From: Welwitschia mirabilis
Lineage: Eukaryota; Gnetophyta; Gnetopsida; Welwitschiales
Length of the DNA stretch: 64,000 nucleotides
Direction of reading: 5' to 3'
Assembly (NCBI GenBank): GCA_051453625.1
Contig: JBOZIK010000001.1
Coordinates: 228,147,135-228,211,134 of the forward strand
Shown piece by piece: positions 22,958 to 33,887 of the stretch (its first letter is position 1; every line of letters starts with the position of its first letter). The position numbers and the translations under genes are program-made. The notes under the pieces are model-generated. The model was given only the letters and a program-made list of their open reading frames with translations. It ran no database searches and was not told where the DNA came from.

Positions 22958-23030
22958 CACTTTAGCAAGAGAGAAAAAGCAATTATCTTTTTTCTCGCCT
23001 AGTGTCTTCAATATATTAAGCAACTAGGTT
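22958..23030. other. Junction with a local duplication
   Basis: Contains a second copy (22980-23015) of LTR 3 sequence from about 22884-22925 (AATTATCTTTTTTCTYGCC). This suggests a template switch or slippage at the junction with the Copia remnant. Confidence 0.6.
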
Positions 23031-23044
23031 CTCTGATACTAAAT
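23031..23044 (-). other. tRNA-iMet primer-site-like sequence, minus strand
   Basis: Reads TTTAGTATCAGAGAAC on the minus strand, close to TGGTATCAGAGC. The right flank (TGCAGAAAATAACAATGAGC) resembles the flank of a similar site at 51250-51264. It looks like the LTR/primer-site border of a minus-strand Copia element. Confidence 0.5.
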
Positions 23045-23730
23045 GCAGAAAATAACAATGAGCAAGAGAGAATAACAAAACCCAAGAAACTATTTTTTTA
23101 AAAAAGAAAATTTTACTTCCTATTATTGATTATGACAATAAAGCTTAATTTTATAGGCAAGCATACCTAATAGGATTTTTATCTCTCCCAATTATGATTC
23201 TATGATGAAACTTATTAGTATACTACAAATTCCTCACCAACATGGAAATATGCTCTATTCTAAGGAAATTGAAGTGTTAGTAGGAAAACCTTAGGAATGT
23301 GGCTTATAATAAAACCTCCTAAAAAGAGTTGTCATATGACGAAACCATTTTATCATAGAAGTAGTCAATCTACTACTACAACTTCCATATAAGATAGAAC
23401 TCTTAAGTACATCATACATCTTATAATGCTAGGATAAAATGTAACTACATAACCCTTATTATTAAGTCAAAGTTGCACTACAACTTATATAGTACTAGGA
23501 TAGAGAGTGACTTCAAGTAGGTACTCCAAAAGCCAAAGTAAGCCAAATATGTATAATACAATGAGTTATATTAACTTATAGTCAATCTTATTTTGAGTTG
23601 AAACTTCAAGAACGTTTCTAAACCAAGTCGCTTTATTTAAGTATTAGTTATTAGTTCTATGCTAGATAATATACTAGTGTAATGACATCATGTTGTATAA
23701 GTTCCCTAATTTTATGGACAAAGTTCCATG
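23045..23730 (-). repeat. Probable Copia LTR remnant, minus strand
   Basis: Homologous in its left part to 51262-51420 (words ATTATTGATTATGA, AAGCATACYTAAT). It lies next to the primer-like site and downstream, in minus orientation, of the Copia pol remnant. The right boundary is approximate. Confidence 0.45.
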
Positions 23731-25750
23731 TAAAATTTTCTATAGGTGCATAGTATTCTTCTTTTATGGCTCAGACCCCTTGATTATGTAGAATGATATC
23801 TTTGAAAGATGTTGTTTCATGATCAATAGTTAGATGAAGTTCATCATCATCCTTAGTAGATGTATGTGAGCTTTGCTTAACTCTCATTTTTACTTTTTCA
23901 TCATCATGAACATCTTATAGAATAGACTCTAACTAAATTATTTATCTTTATCTTTAAGCATTATTAGTATTCTTGATAGAACTATCCAATGAGTTGCTAC
24001 TGAAACCATGCTCATAAGTGATAGGTGCACACAATTGCTTAATTCATATAGGTTGAAATGTAAATGTTTCAATTTTAGTAGAAGGAATTAAAACATTGGT
24101 GAACACATCTTCCCCATTAACTATAGGATATTGAACATCTAAAATCATTATGGAATGGGAGGAAGAATGAATCTTGAAAGAATCTAATTGAGAGTTATTC
24201 TATGAGGATTTTAAAAAGATGATTTCATGCGAGATGATCAGTTTTTAATGTTTAGAAAGCTGTACATGATATTCTTTTGGACTAATGCATAACCAATAAA
24301 TATTATTATGTAAGAATGTGCACCAAAATTATCACAATATTCACTATGATATGGACATAAAATTTGCCCCTAAATACATAAAGGTTTCAGAGAGTCAGCT
24401 TACAATCATGCCACTTTTTAGTAGGAGAGATACTCCTTTTAGAGTCATCTCCAATACAATTATTAAGATACACTACAATACTAATAGCTTTACCCTTAAA
24501 TTTTTCAATCATGAAGATACATCATAGATCGTGTCATATTCATGACGATGAAATTGAATCTTTTAATAATGTCATTCTGTTGGAGTGCTCTTGGGAAAGT
24601 TTTTAGATGTTGAATGCCCTTTAAAGCAAGATAGTCACTAATTTCTATAGATGTGTATTTACCACCATTATCAAATTAGAAATCTTTTATCCTCCATTTT
24701 GATTCCTTTTCCAGTTTCATCTTAAAAATATTAAAGATTTGTAAAAAAATTATACCTTAAAGTCACAAAGTAAATCTAAGCCATTCATAAATAGGTGTTA
24801 ATAAATGATATAAAATAACCAAAGTCATGGAGTATAGGCATTGAAATTAGATGACATAGATCATTGTAAATGAGCAAAAGATTGTGATTAGCCCATCATT
24901 TGCTTGGTGTAAAATACTATTTAGTTTCTTTATCCATAAGACATGCTTTACATTATGAAAAGTCCCATGAAATGATCAAAAGAAATTGATGATCATTCTC
25001 CAACATTACATTTAATGTATGAATACTTGGATGGCTGAATGGAGTATGCCACAATAGTAAGGAGGAAATGTTATCCGATGAAGCAGTGCATGCAATCTAA
25101 AATATTTTGAAATGGCCTTAAAGATGATTAAGCTTACCATCCATGTAGCCCTACATAACATGACTCTGAACATTCTAATAAATATCAATTAATTTCTTCA
25201 TCATGAAGATAAAATGATCTTTTCTCATCAAGGTTATAGGTGAAAGAAGATGAGACCTTAATGAGGAGACATATAGAACATTTAACACAGTCTATAATAC
25301 AAGAAAAGTTAAGTCAAGTGTAACTAAACTAGATCCTTTCATTAGTACTAGAGTTTTATCTTCAAAATTGGCTTTACTGAGTGCTTCCACAAAATTATTA
25401 AAATAATCTCACCTATAAGTCATGTGCCTAGTGGTATAAGTATCAAGAATCCATTTCTCATAAAATGATATATGCTCATTCATATATAGAAAACCATGAT
25501 ACTAAAAAATAGCATTAGATTAGCAGCATTTAACATCTTCGAGATAATCAAAATCCTTAGTGAGTACATTAGCCTTAGGTGTAGACTTGATCTTCTCCCA
25601 AAGTATCTTATAGAAGTCAATGATATGACTTTGTCTTTTATAACAAATGCATTAATACTTTTTTTTTTTGACAATTACTATTAGTTTGAGCTAGTTTCGT
25701 CTTTTACTAAGTTTAATTGCATTAGGGCATAAGACCTAATGGTTAGTTTT
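23731..25750 (-). pseudogene. Copia protease-integrase remnant
   Basis: Reading from right to left on the minus strand, several Copia pol motifs are recognisable. A protease-like WILDTYTTRHMT at about 25421-25460 stands where WILDSGATRHMT is expected, so the catalytic-site Gly is replaced by Tyr. A pre-integrase motif LLLWHTPFSHPSIH lies at about 25020-25065. CKACLMDKETK, the zinc-finger end with the Copia-typical CxxC...K, lies at about 24922-24954. The integrase core word FDNGGKYTSIEISDY lies at about 24635-24685. A stretch at 24235-24330 corresponds to the KCIFVGY region. RT and RNase H are absent: sequence after the integrase linker changes to LTR-like DNA at about 23730. Frames are broken by many stops. 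Open stretches such as 25480-25674 are parts of this remnant. Confidence 0.72.
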
Positions 25751-25835
25751 AAAGAGAATTACCTACTATAGGCCAAGTAGCTAGGAAGAAATGTAAAAAA
25801 TGAGAGTTATTAAAACTATCAAATTGGAAGATCCA
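25751..25835. other. Junction between Copia remnant and next LTR
   Basis: Short AT-rich sequence, probably still Copia gag, ending where a Ty3/gypsy LTR begins. Confidence 0.35.
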
Positions 25836-25999
25836 TATTGCACTTCAAACTTACGTATATTTGATACGGTATTTTGAGTGGTTTTGTAGGATATTAGACA
25901 GGTATATGCTCAATTTCCATGATAATGAAGAGCTGAGATGAAAGAGACAAAAACACGTAATCTCCATGATATTTTGCAGCATATAGAGTGGTTCCAAAT
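25836..25999 (+). repeat. Ty3/gypsy LTR (split), left part
   Basis: Aligns with the first roughly 160 bp of the LTRs at 35114 and 46661 (words GGTATTTTGAGTGGTTT, GAAGAGCTGAGATGAAAGAG). It stops at GGTTCCAAAT, and the LTR resumes at 33119. The last five bases CAAAT are the duplicated target. Confidence 0.85.
25995..25999. repeat. Target site duplication CAAAT (left)
   Basis: CAAAT, repeated at 33114-33118. Removing the insertion and one copy restores the order seen in the intact LTR around 46813-46830. Confidence 0.85.
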
Positions 26000-26640
26000 T
26001 GTAATATTCCAAATTTAGATGCAATAGTTTAGTTTGATCTTCTATTGATATTAAATTCTCTATTTTAAAATTTTTAAATAATATTTTATTTTGGGTTGTG
26101 TATTGCATGAGTACAAATCTATAGTAAGTAGGAAATGTTTAATAGGTTTGATGATATTATTAAGTAAGGATTTAGAGTAATGTAAATATGCAAAGTAAAA
26201 TAAAAACAATTAATATGCATTATTGGGAATAAATATCATAACTACATTATCTTAATGGTATAATTTAAATAATTAATTTATAGAATTTTGATATATTTAG
26301 ATAAAAGGTAAGGTGCATTAATTGATTTAGCCTATTTTTGGTTCCTCGCCATTTTTGTTTTTTTTCTCCTAATTAAAAATTATGATAAATGGCTTATGAA
26401 ACCATGAAGGCCTTTTATATTAATTATTCATGTATGATTTCTTTATTCATAACATCTATTGAAAGAAAATGCTTTTATATTTTAGTTATTTATTAATGAA
26501 TTTAAGTAATAGTAATAATATTTTATGAGAAATAAAGGAAGTATATAATGAATAATAGGGGAGAAATATATAATAAGAGTAGAAAGATAATTAGAAAAAG
26601 AAAATTTAGTTGTATTTAGGCAATAATAAAGGTAAGATTA

Positions 26641-26690
26641 GTGCGCGCGCGCGTGCACACACACACACAAACACACACACATATATAAAT
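26641..26690. repeat. Compound (GC)n(CA)n(TA)n microsatellite
   Basis: Alternating purine-pyrimidine run: GCGCGCGCGCG, then CACACACACAC twice, then ATATATA. It stands out in AT-rich surroundings. Confidence 0.9.
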
Positions 26691-26765
26691 TAAATAAATA
26701 TATTAAAAAATGTGAGATAAAATAAAAATTAATAAGGTTAATATATATAGTTTAATTAGAATAAA

Positions 26766-26787
26766 AATATATATATATATATATAAA
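26766..26787 (+). promoter_or_regulatory. (AT)n run ending TATAAAG, possible LTR TATA region
   Basis: About ten AT units ending in TATAAAG, then a pyrimidine-rich stretch. This order resembles TATA box plus start region at 9178-9230 of the giant LTR, so it may be the promoter of this element. It may also be a plain microsatellite. Confidence 0.35.
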
Positions 26788-27479
26788 GAAGAGTTGAGTG
26801 GTCAATTTTTCTCACAATTCCTTCTACGCTTCGAATTTTAGAGGCTAAATTTAGGAGTCGTCCTATGTTCCTTGTCCCACAAGTATTTTGTTTAGTTTAG
26901 ATTCCAATTGTTTCCTTGCTCTATTGCTTTTAAATATTAGAATCGAAATTGTTTTTCTTCTTTCGCTATTCTGTTCCTTTGAAATATTTTCTTCTACTTC
27001 CTAGGCGTGCAAGATGAGGCTTGAATGTTTTAAGGCTAGAGTAGGATAGGAACAAAGAGATTCATCAAACCATATTGCTTTTGCCCAACATCGATCTAGC
27101 GAACTCTTGTTTTCCTTTTAGCTTCCGGATTGTGAATGATGGTTAGGATGCCTACGGTAGAAAATTACTAACCATACAAGTTCCAATATCAAATATAATG
27201 GCTTTGAAACTAACTAAACAGGATGAAGTCTCCAAGTGACATGATTTACCTATGAAGCTACTTGTACATATTCTTAAGCCATGGATGATTGTACAATAGT
27301 TATGGCATCTGGTGTATGTAGTGGATGGAGACTGGCAATATGCTTTGATGTTCAGGAACTCTTATTGTTATGATCTACCAACTTATCAAGCCCTGGATGG
27401 GTGTGATTGAATGATGTAAGTGCCTTTTCTGAATAACTCTAAGAAAGACATCATGGCACAGTAGGGAATTGGGTAGAGA
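26788..27479. other. LTR-like sequence without genes
   Basis: Moderately AT-rich sequence within the 7.1-kb insertion. No open frame, domain or repeat recognised. GC content rises towards 27400. Confidence 0.4.
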
Positions 27480-27998
27480 GAGTTAAGCCATTATGGTTGA
27501 AGATCTGCAGTATAATAGCAGACTGACGGGGTAGGCAGTGCAAGATTGGCATGTAATGCGCACTTTAGGGGGGTGAAGTGACAGATGGAAAAAATAGGCC
27601 CGGCATAACAACAGGAGAAGAGAAGAGATGTCTTTGAGGGGGCTTCTCTTCTTCGGAGTTGTGTAGGAGAATGGAAGAGGTAACACCCCGTGAGAATAGG
27701 CACTTGAACAATCTGATGCCTGTGACTATGGTCGCCTTAAGCATCGCGCTGCCACGGGAGGACAGAGAAGGTTTTTTTTTTTTTTTGGGCTTATTTGATT
27801 GCCTGCTTGCCAGACATGCTGGGGGAGATGGTACGCCCGAAAAGATGGAAAGAGCGTTGATTGCCATGGCTTTCGTTTCCTTAAGTCCTGAAATTTGAAC
27901 GCAGAGTCTCTCCGTAGTTGCCGCTCAGCGCATATCTTCAAGATCGAAATACAAAATTTCAGGTGGAAGCTTTTTCGGAAGCAATCAGAATCGTCATC
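27480..27998 (+). other. GC-rich coding-like segment, left of the gap
   Basis: Clearly higher GC than the rest of the window. It carries overlapping open stretches on both strands (for example 27659-27898 plus, 27565-27867 minus) around a T15 run at 27772-27786. None shows a domain I recognise, and the poly-T would make a run of Phe in the plus frame, so I do not call a protein. It could be an exon/UTR of a captured host gene or the body of another inserted element. Confidence 0.4.
27851..27930 (+). repeat. 80-bp direct repeat, GC-rich copy
   Basis: Matches 28644-28723 over about 80 bp (CTTAAGTCC, GAGTCTCTCCGTAGTTGCC and similar). Most differences are C/G here against T/A there. Confidence 0.7.
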
Positions 27999-28451
27999 NN
28001 NNNNNNNNNNNNNNNNNNNNNNNNNNNNNNNNNNNNNNNNNNNNNNNNNNNNNNNNNNNNNNNNNNNNNNNNNNNNNNNNNNNNNNNNNNNNNNNNNNNN
28101 NNNNNNNNNNNNNNNNNNNNNNNNNNNNNNNNNNNNNNNNNNNNNNNNNNNNNNNNNNNNNNNNNNNNNNNNNNNNNNNNNNNNNNNNNNNNNNNNNNNN
28201 NNNNNNNNNNNNNNNNNNNNNNNNNNNNNNNNNNNNNNNNNNNNNNNNNNNNNNNNNNNNNNNNNNNNNNNNNNNNNNNNNNNNNNNNNNNNNNNNNNNN
28301 NNNNNNNNNNNNNNNNNNNNNNNNNNNNNNNNNNNNNNNNNNNNNNNNNNNNNNNNNNNNNNNNNNNNNNNNNNNNNNNNNNNNNNNNNNNNNNNNNNNN
28401 NNNNNNNNNNNNNNNNNNNNNNNNNNNNNNNNNNNNNNNNNNNNNNNNNNN
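27999..28451. other. Assembly gap (453 N)
   Basis: Gap inside the GC-rich island, between the two copies of the 80-bp direct repeat. Long frames drawn across it are not real. Confidence 0.95.
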
Positions 28452-28643
28452 AAGAAATTAGTTAATAAGTTATCATTGCAGAACCTATTGGAATTAATAT
28501 TGATTAGATTTCAGAGGTTACAGAGGCAGTAATTTAAGGCGTTAGGATTTCTACTCAAGTACCTTCACAGGGAGGCATTTATTGGAAGCTGATCAATCAT
28601 TGTACTTAAGAGGATAATGTACGCTATAAATGATTGAAATAAC

Positions 28644-28723
28644 ATTGATTACTATGGTTGTATTTTCTTAAGTCCCAAACTTTCAATGTAGAGCCTCTCT
28701 GTAGTTACCACTTAGTGGAAATT
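28644..28723 (+). repeat. 80-bp direct repeat, AT-shifted copy
   Basis: Second copy of 27851-27930, decayed by C-to-T and G-to-A changes (GAGCCTCTCTGTAGTTACC). Confidence 0.7.
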
Positions 28724-28806
28724 CTTTTTCTCAGGAGAAAAGGAAGAGGCGGCCTACAGAATGTCAGTGTCTGCAAAACGGAAATGAAAGAGAGATATTA
28801 CATCCA

Positions 28807-29308
28807 GTGGAAACGAAGGAGGAGGCAGCAGAACAAGCGAGACGCGGTGTCTCAGCAATCATCGCGAAAAACCTTAGGGAAGCCGAAGCCGAAGCAAAAG
28901 TAAAAGAAATGGATGCAGCAGCTGTGCTTGCGAGTGAAGATCCCTCTGATGGACGAATCCGTGGTGTCTTTCATTTCAGTGATGGAGAAGCTTCTAGAAG
29001 GCTTTCCAATCATCGACGGTTCTCAGAGGCAGATAGGCGTCTTTTGATCAGGAAGTTTGAAAGACGCGTCTTTTAAAAGTGGCTTCACTCTTAACTCTGG
29101 CATCGATGCGACATTTTTCATAGCGCTGAAAACACAGGAAATGCATTCTGTGGAGGCAATCTCCAAGGATATAGGAGCAATGGCAGTGGTTCTGCACAAT
29201 CCGCGCATAGACGCCGAAGCGGCGGAGGAAATGAGTGCCTTCCTTTCCTCGGTTGAAGCTTTTACTGCGCTGACGATCCGAGGCTTCTTCGATGACAAAC
29301 GCGAGTAG
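28807..29308 (+). pseudogene. Unrecognised coding-like fragment in GC-rich island
   Basis: Two overlapping plus-strand open stretches in adjacent frames. 28807-29076 (89 residues, ATG start) is rich in Ala, Glu and Arg with a helical, acidic/basic first half (EAAEQARRG, REAEAEAKVKEMDAAA). 29057-29308 starts inside the first and continues with a more globular-looking sequence (DATFFIALKTQEMHSVEAIS, FTALTIRGFFDDKRE). A single frameshift at about 29048-29073 would explain the pair as one broken gene. Codon use and GC (near 50%) are unlike all surrounding retroelement ORFs. I recognise no domain. The minus strand is also open over 29023-29388, so the true strand is not certain. The best guess is a captured host gene fragment. 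Confidence 0.4.
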
Positions 29309-29399
29309 GGCAACGATAGGTAGAATGCAAGGGTACTGAGAAAACGCAAGGACGTGGACAGCGTGACTACGACCATGGGTTGAGTCATTGGGATGTCAG

Positions 29400-30119
29400 A
29401 CTAGACAAACAGTGATAAACTGAGTTATGCCTGTTCTTTCACATTAAGGAATTCAGGGGAAAAAAAATTCTTCGATTAAATATTAGTCCTCAGAAATCCC
29501 TCAAGAGATTTCAGAGCTTCTGTATGAGAATAAACGAACAAATGTCTCATAGATCTATTAAAGAAATAGAAAGGAAAACTTTTTAAAAACCTGAAGGGGG
29601 TAAAAAATTTGATTACAGAAAGTCAAAAGGGGCCATAAAGCAAGGCCAAGCAGGTGCTATTAGGGTTATGGAAAAGGATCTCATCCAAATAAGGCAACAA
29701 GTAATAAATTTCATGGCCTTAAGTCACAGCCTCAAGGTGTTTCCCTTCTTATCCACGCATGGTCATGGTTTGAATTGACTATTGATGTATCTTGAATGTT
29801 TGTATAGCCAGAGTTGCATTTTACAATATAATCTTGTTAAGATTTCCTTGAAATTAGACAAGTTGTAGTAGTATTTTGAAGCCCCTAAATACTAGAAAGC
29901 TTTTTAAAAAGAAAAAGAAAAAAATAAAAAAAACCATTTTGTTTCACACCATAGTTTCTATAAACTCCTTAAATTCTTATACTATAAGAACATATATGCA
30001 TACTTACTTTTATTTTTATCATTAATCTAATATGCAACTCTATACAAACTTATATCATAGCCACATTTCTGATTTTTCATCCTTATATTAAATTTAAAAC
30101 ATATATATGATGTTATATA
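29400..30119. other. Right flank of GC-rich island, no gene seen
   Basis: GC falls gradually to background, with an A-rich stretch at 29908-29935. No frame or motif is recognisable. Confidence 0.4.
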
Positions 30120-31480
30120 ATACATGTTTACAATATTATACTATATTATTTTATATTATATTAAGTTAAAATATAAAATTTTCTTACTTTACATTATATT
30201 ATAAAATAGTATATCATAATTATGCTCTTCTATGTAATATTGTTTTATATTAAAATTATATTATATTATATAAAATTACATATTGTATTATAGTATCTTG
30301 TATTATATATTATCATATTATACTACATTTATAGTATTTTATTATATTATATAATAATTATACTATATTACATAACAATATAATTGTAGTATATATAGTA
30401 TATTGCTTTATGTAACATTGCATGTATAATACAATATATTGAATATGCATTGTATTATATTATATCACATAATAGGTATAACATTATATTATTTTATAAT
30501 GAGTTATTCCATAAGCATAAGGTTACACACATTGAAATATATTATATTTTATTAATTATGATAATATTATATTATATCATGCTTATATTGTTTTACATTT
30601 TAGAATGTATGGTAAGTATAATGTATTGTTTTGCATATATACCATAACATATTTTATTATGTTATCTTATATGCATAAGTATTAAATCGTATTATGATTA
30701 TAATATGTTAGATTATATTATTGTGTGATATATTATACTATACCATATTAAATCATATTCTTGTAATATGTATTATATTATCATATATTAAATTATGTTA
30801 TTGTATGTGCTATTTATGCTTAATATGATATTGTATTAATTTATGTTATCTCATGTGCATAATATTACGTTATCTTCTACTATAGAATATGACAATAATA
30901 TGATATTTTATACTATGTTACTTTACTATTGTATACTATATTATATTTTATATTATATACTGTATTATATTATATTATGTTACCTTATGTCATATCATAT
31001 TTTATTATATATTATATCATAATAATTACATTGCTTATATATTAAATCACATGATANNNNNNNNNNNNNNNNNNNNNNNNNNNNNNNNNNNNNNNNNNNN
31101 NNNNNNNNNNNNNNNNNNNNNNNNNNNNNNNNNNNNNNNNNNNNNNNNNNNNNNNNTAAATTATGTTATTGTATGTAGTATTTCTGTTCAATATGATATT
31201 GTATTAATTTATGTTATCTCATGTGCACAATAATACATTATATTCTACTATAGAATATACACAATAATATGATATTTTTTACTATGTTACTTTACTATAT
31301 CATATCGTATACTATGTTATATTTTACATTGTATATTATATTATATTATATTATGTTACCTTATGCCATACCATATATTATTATATACTATATCATAATA
31401 ATTACATTGCTTACATATATTAAATCACATGATAGGACATGCATAATAGTACTTTATACTATGTTAGCATTTCATCATAA
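30120..31480. repeat. Extremely AT-rich array with roughly 370-bp tandem units
   Basis: Built almost entirely of TATTATA-type words. At larger scale, 30791-31056 is repeated at 31159-31440 (words TTATGTTATTGTATGT, GATATTGTATTAATTTATG, CTACTATAGAATAT, GTTACCTTATG), offset 368 bp including a 100-N gap at 31057-31156. The open stretches at 30450-30647 and 31269-31493 are low-complexity Ile/Tyr runs and not genes. Confidence 0.75.
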
Positions 31481-33113
31481 GGGGGAAATATGATGCATTT
31501 TCGAGTATAGGATAATGTTAGAAGTAAATTCATGATAAGACGAATGTTTAGATAAAATTAAATATTTCTGTTGACTTCTTAGATAAAGATGTTATAGTAG
31601 TTATTTATTACCTTGTGTATTAACGATAAATCATTAGTGATTTTCTTTTCTATGATGTGATGGCATTTAGCGATAAATATAGAGATATGTATACATGACA
31701 TAATTTGACTAAGCCTCTTTTTATTATTTGTTAACATTATAAGCAATTTAATTTATAGATTTAGCTACTATGTTAGTATTATAAGAGGAGGGGTTATGGT
31801 TTTTTTTCTTGTCATAATGGCATGTGTTTATATGATGCAAAGTGATTATATTATGCATGGTATAGTTATCCAATGATGCGGGTTTAGCACTTTCCTTAGT
31901 GTCCACGGTCACCTCAATATGCCTTATCGCAATCCAGGTATGTAGCTTAAACTTATTATCTTACATGTTCATGCTCATGAATTAGATGCTTTAAGTAGTT
32001 ATTTGCTACCTTGTATACAAAATGATATATCATTAGTGATTTTCCTATGATGCTCGTTGAAAATAGCTAGGCATAGAATTAGCTTCTTTTATCCTTTAAC
32101 TTCTATGATACCAAGTCTATTGAGATTAGTAATCTAATTCATTAGCATATGAGCTAGTTCCTTTGGGCATTTTATATATTTACATATTATTAGATTCATT
32201 ATATTGTGTTATAAAAGGAGCAATCATGAGGTACCCTGCTGCAATGGCATGCATGTGTGTGTGTATACCTACGTGTTAATCACATTTGTACATAATGTTA
32301 TACTATTGATATTATTCCTTCCATTGGTTGATACTAAGATGAGGGAGGGAGTCGAGGTACCTCTTAACATGCTTAGCTTCTATGTGTCTAATGGATAATT
32401 TTGGCCAAGTAACCAGAGGGTTCACTATATATACATTTGAGTACCCATATATGATTTATGTTAATAGACATATGCATTGTCATCATTCATGCATTAGAAT
32501 TCCTTATTAGAAATGAATATTATGACCTTGAGAGTTTCTGATTGGCTATATCGTATATTTTTAGACATAGCTATGATGCTTATGTGTACATATTTATGTA
32601 TAATACCTTTTGGTAACATGTCATTTTAATATGTCATGATCCTCTTTTTTCTAGTTGAGTTCGATATTGCATTTCTTGCATTGGTTTTAGCTTGATTTTA
32701 CCCATATGCCACTGACATGGACTACCTTGATCTATTATATACTCACGCATATCAGTGGAGATGGGAATGAGGTCTAAGATAGAACTATGTAAGGTCTAAA
32801 CTCCTCTTGATGTGGATACATAGACATGGTTTCTTGGCTATTGGTATAACCAACCATTCGATCGCAACTTACACACTTTTCTAGTGTGTTCCTAAATGAG
32901 GTCTCTAAACAACCCATAAGATGGAATGTGATGTTAATGAGGTGAGCTATACTCTTGAGGTGTATCTTATGGAAAATTGAGAGGTGATTATCTCAGTTTT
33001 AAACTATTTAACCCATTACAATGATTAATTATATCATGTAAGTTAATCTTATTTAAAAAAAATTTCCATGTTTTCTATGCTTCTTAAGTATAGTCTAAGA
33101 GCGAGTTGTAACA
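31481..33113. other. Right part of the 7.1-kb insertion
   Basis: Unique AT-rich sequence up to the GTTGTAACA end. No internal ORF of significance (32204-32398 is open but featureless) and no second LTR start is visible. Confidence 0.45.
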
Positions 33114-33118
33114 CAAAT
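33114..33118. repeat. Target site duplication CAAAT (right)
   Basis: Identical to 25995-25999. The interrupted LTR continues with ACTTCCCATTTTT. Confidence 0.85.
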
Positions 33119-33787
33119 ACTTCCCATTTTTAAGATAGATTTTTGTAAACATTGAGGCTAAATGCATTAGATGAATACTTGTAGAATCCCATCATCCACC
33201 TCATCGTCTGAGCAATAGTACCGATGACTGAACAGTTGATGCCAATAAGGATATTAACTGTGATTAATCTGATATGTAACATGGATCATTTATGAGGTGA
33301 CATCATCCCTTATATTGTCTAGATGACTAGCTGGACAACACCTATTGTAATGTCTTATTGAACATTTACCTAACTTTTGCCCTTTATTTGTCTTTCTTTT
33401 GATGCAGTCATTAGGATTGTATCCATACCTGTATATCTATTTTATTATGTACTTTTTGTTAATAAATATTAGTTCTATCCTCAACTCCTCTATTTTCGTT
33501 TTCACCAAAGATTCTCATAATAAGATATCAAAGGACCAGAGATTCATCCTTGTAGTTGTAAAGAGACATATTCCTTGGTGTTGGATGGCACTTTCTCCAT
33601 TGAGGTGTAGCTACTTTATAACACAGATGTGGTTCGATTAATACAAATACTTCTTTTCCAATCCCTATGCATGTTTGTTTTTAACCCTCATAGTTTATGT
33701 TGTTGTTGATTCAGTGATAATTTTCTTAAGTTATATATCTTATAAGGGTAACCTCTGTCAAGGTTAAGTACTATTAGTTTAGGTGCA
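33119..33787 (+). repeat. Ty3/gypsy LTR (split), right part
   Basis: Resumes the LTR begun at 25836. It aligns with 46824-47490 of the intact 3' LTR, including the ATCATCCACCTCATCGTCT word (33189) and TTAATAAATA at 33459-33468. It runs into a gap at GTTTAGGTGCA, so the last roughly 270 bp are unseen. The open stretch 33399-33641 is part of the LTR. Confidence 0.85.
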
Positions 33788-33887
33788 NNNNNNNNNNNNN
33801 NNNNNNNNNNNNNNNNNNNNNNNNNNNNNNNNNNNNNNNNNNNNNNNNNNNNNNNNNNNNNNNNNNNNNNNNNNNNNNNNNNNNNNN
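33788..33887. other. Assembly gap (100 N)
   Basis: The LTR entering the gap should continue for about 270 bp, but no LTR sequence is present after it. The gap length is therefore a placeholder, or the LTR end is deleted. Confidence 0.9.

Larger units (their letters stand above)
26000..33113 (+). mobile_element. 7.1-kb LTR-type insertion, probably a giant solo LTR or composite
   Basis: Sequence of 7114 bp starting TGTAATATTCC and ending GTTGTAACA. It is inserted in a Ty3/gypsy LTR with a perfect 5-bp CAAAT duplication. TG...CA ends, 5-bp duplication and a TGTAAYAYYCC start are typical of LTR retrotransposons of the Tekay/Del group. I cannot find a second copy of either end inside, nor a primer site or polypurine tract. 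It may be a solo LTR comparable to the giant LTRs at 8737 and 14040 but almost twice as long, perhaps enlarged by later insertions. Alternatively, the second LTR boundary may lie in the 453-N or 100-N gap. Strand is inferred from the end sequences. Confidence 0.7.

Noticed and set aside
26641-26690. CRISPR-like or other regular array
   Set aside because: Only simple di-nucleotide runs; no spaced direct repeats anywhere in the window resemble a CRISPR array.
27400-29450. GC-rich island as bacterial contamination
   Set aside because: GC changes gradually at both edges, it sits inside an insertion with a clean target duplication, and there is no operon-like coding. Read depth would settle it.
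30450-31493. Ile/Tyr-rich open frames in the AT-rich array
   Set aside because: Low-complexity translation of TAT/ATT words with no conservation between tandem units.
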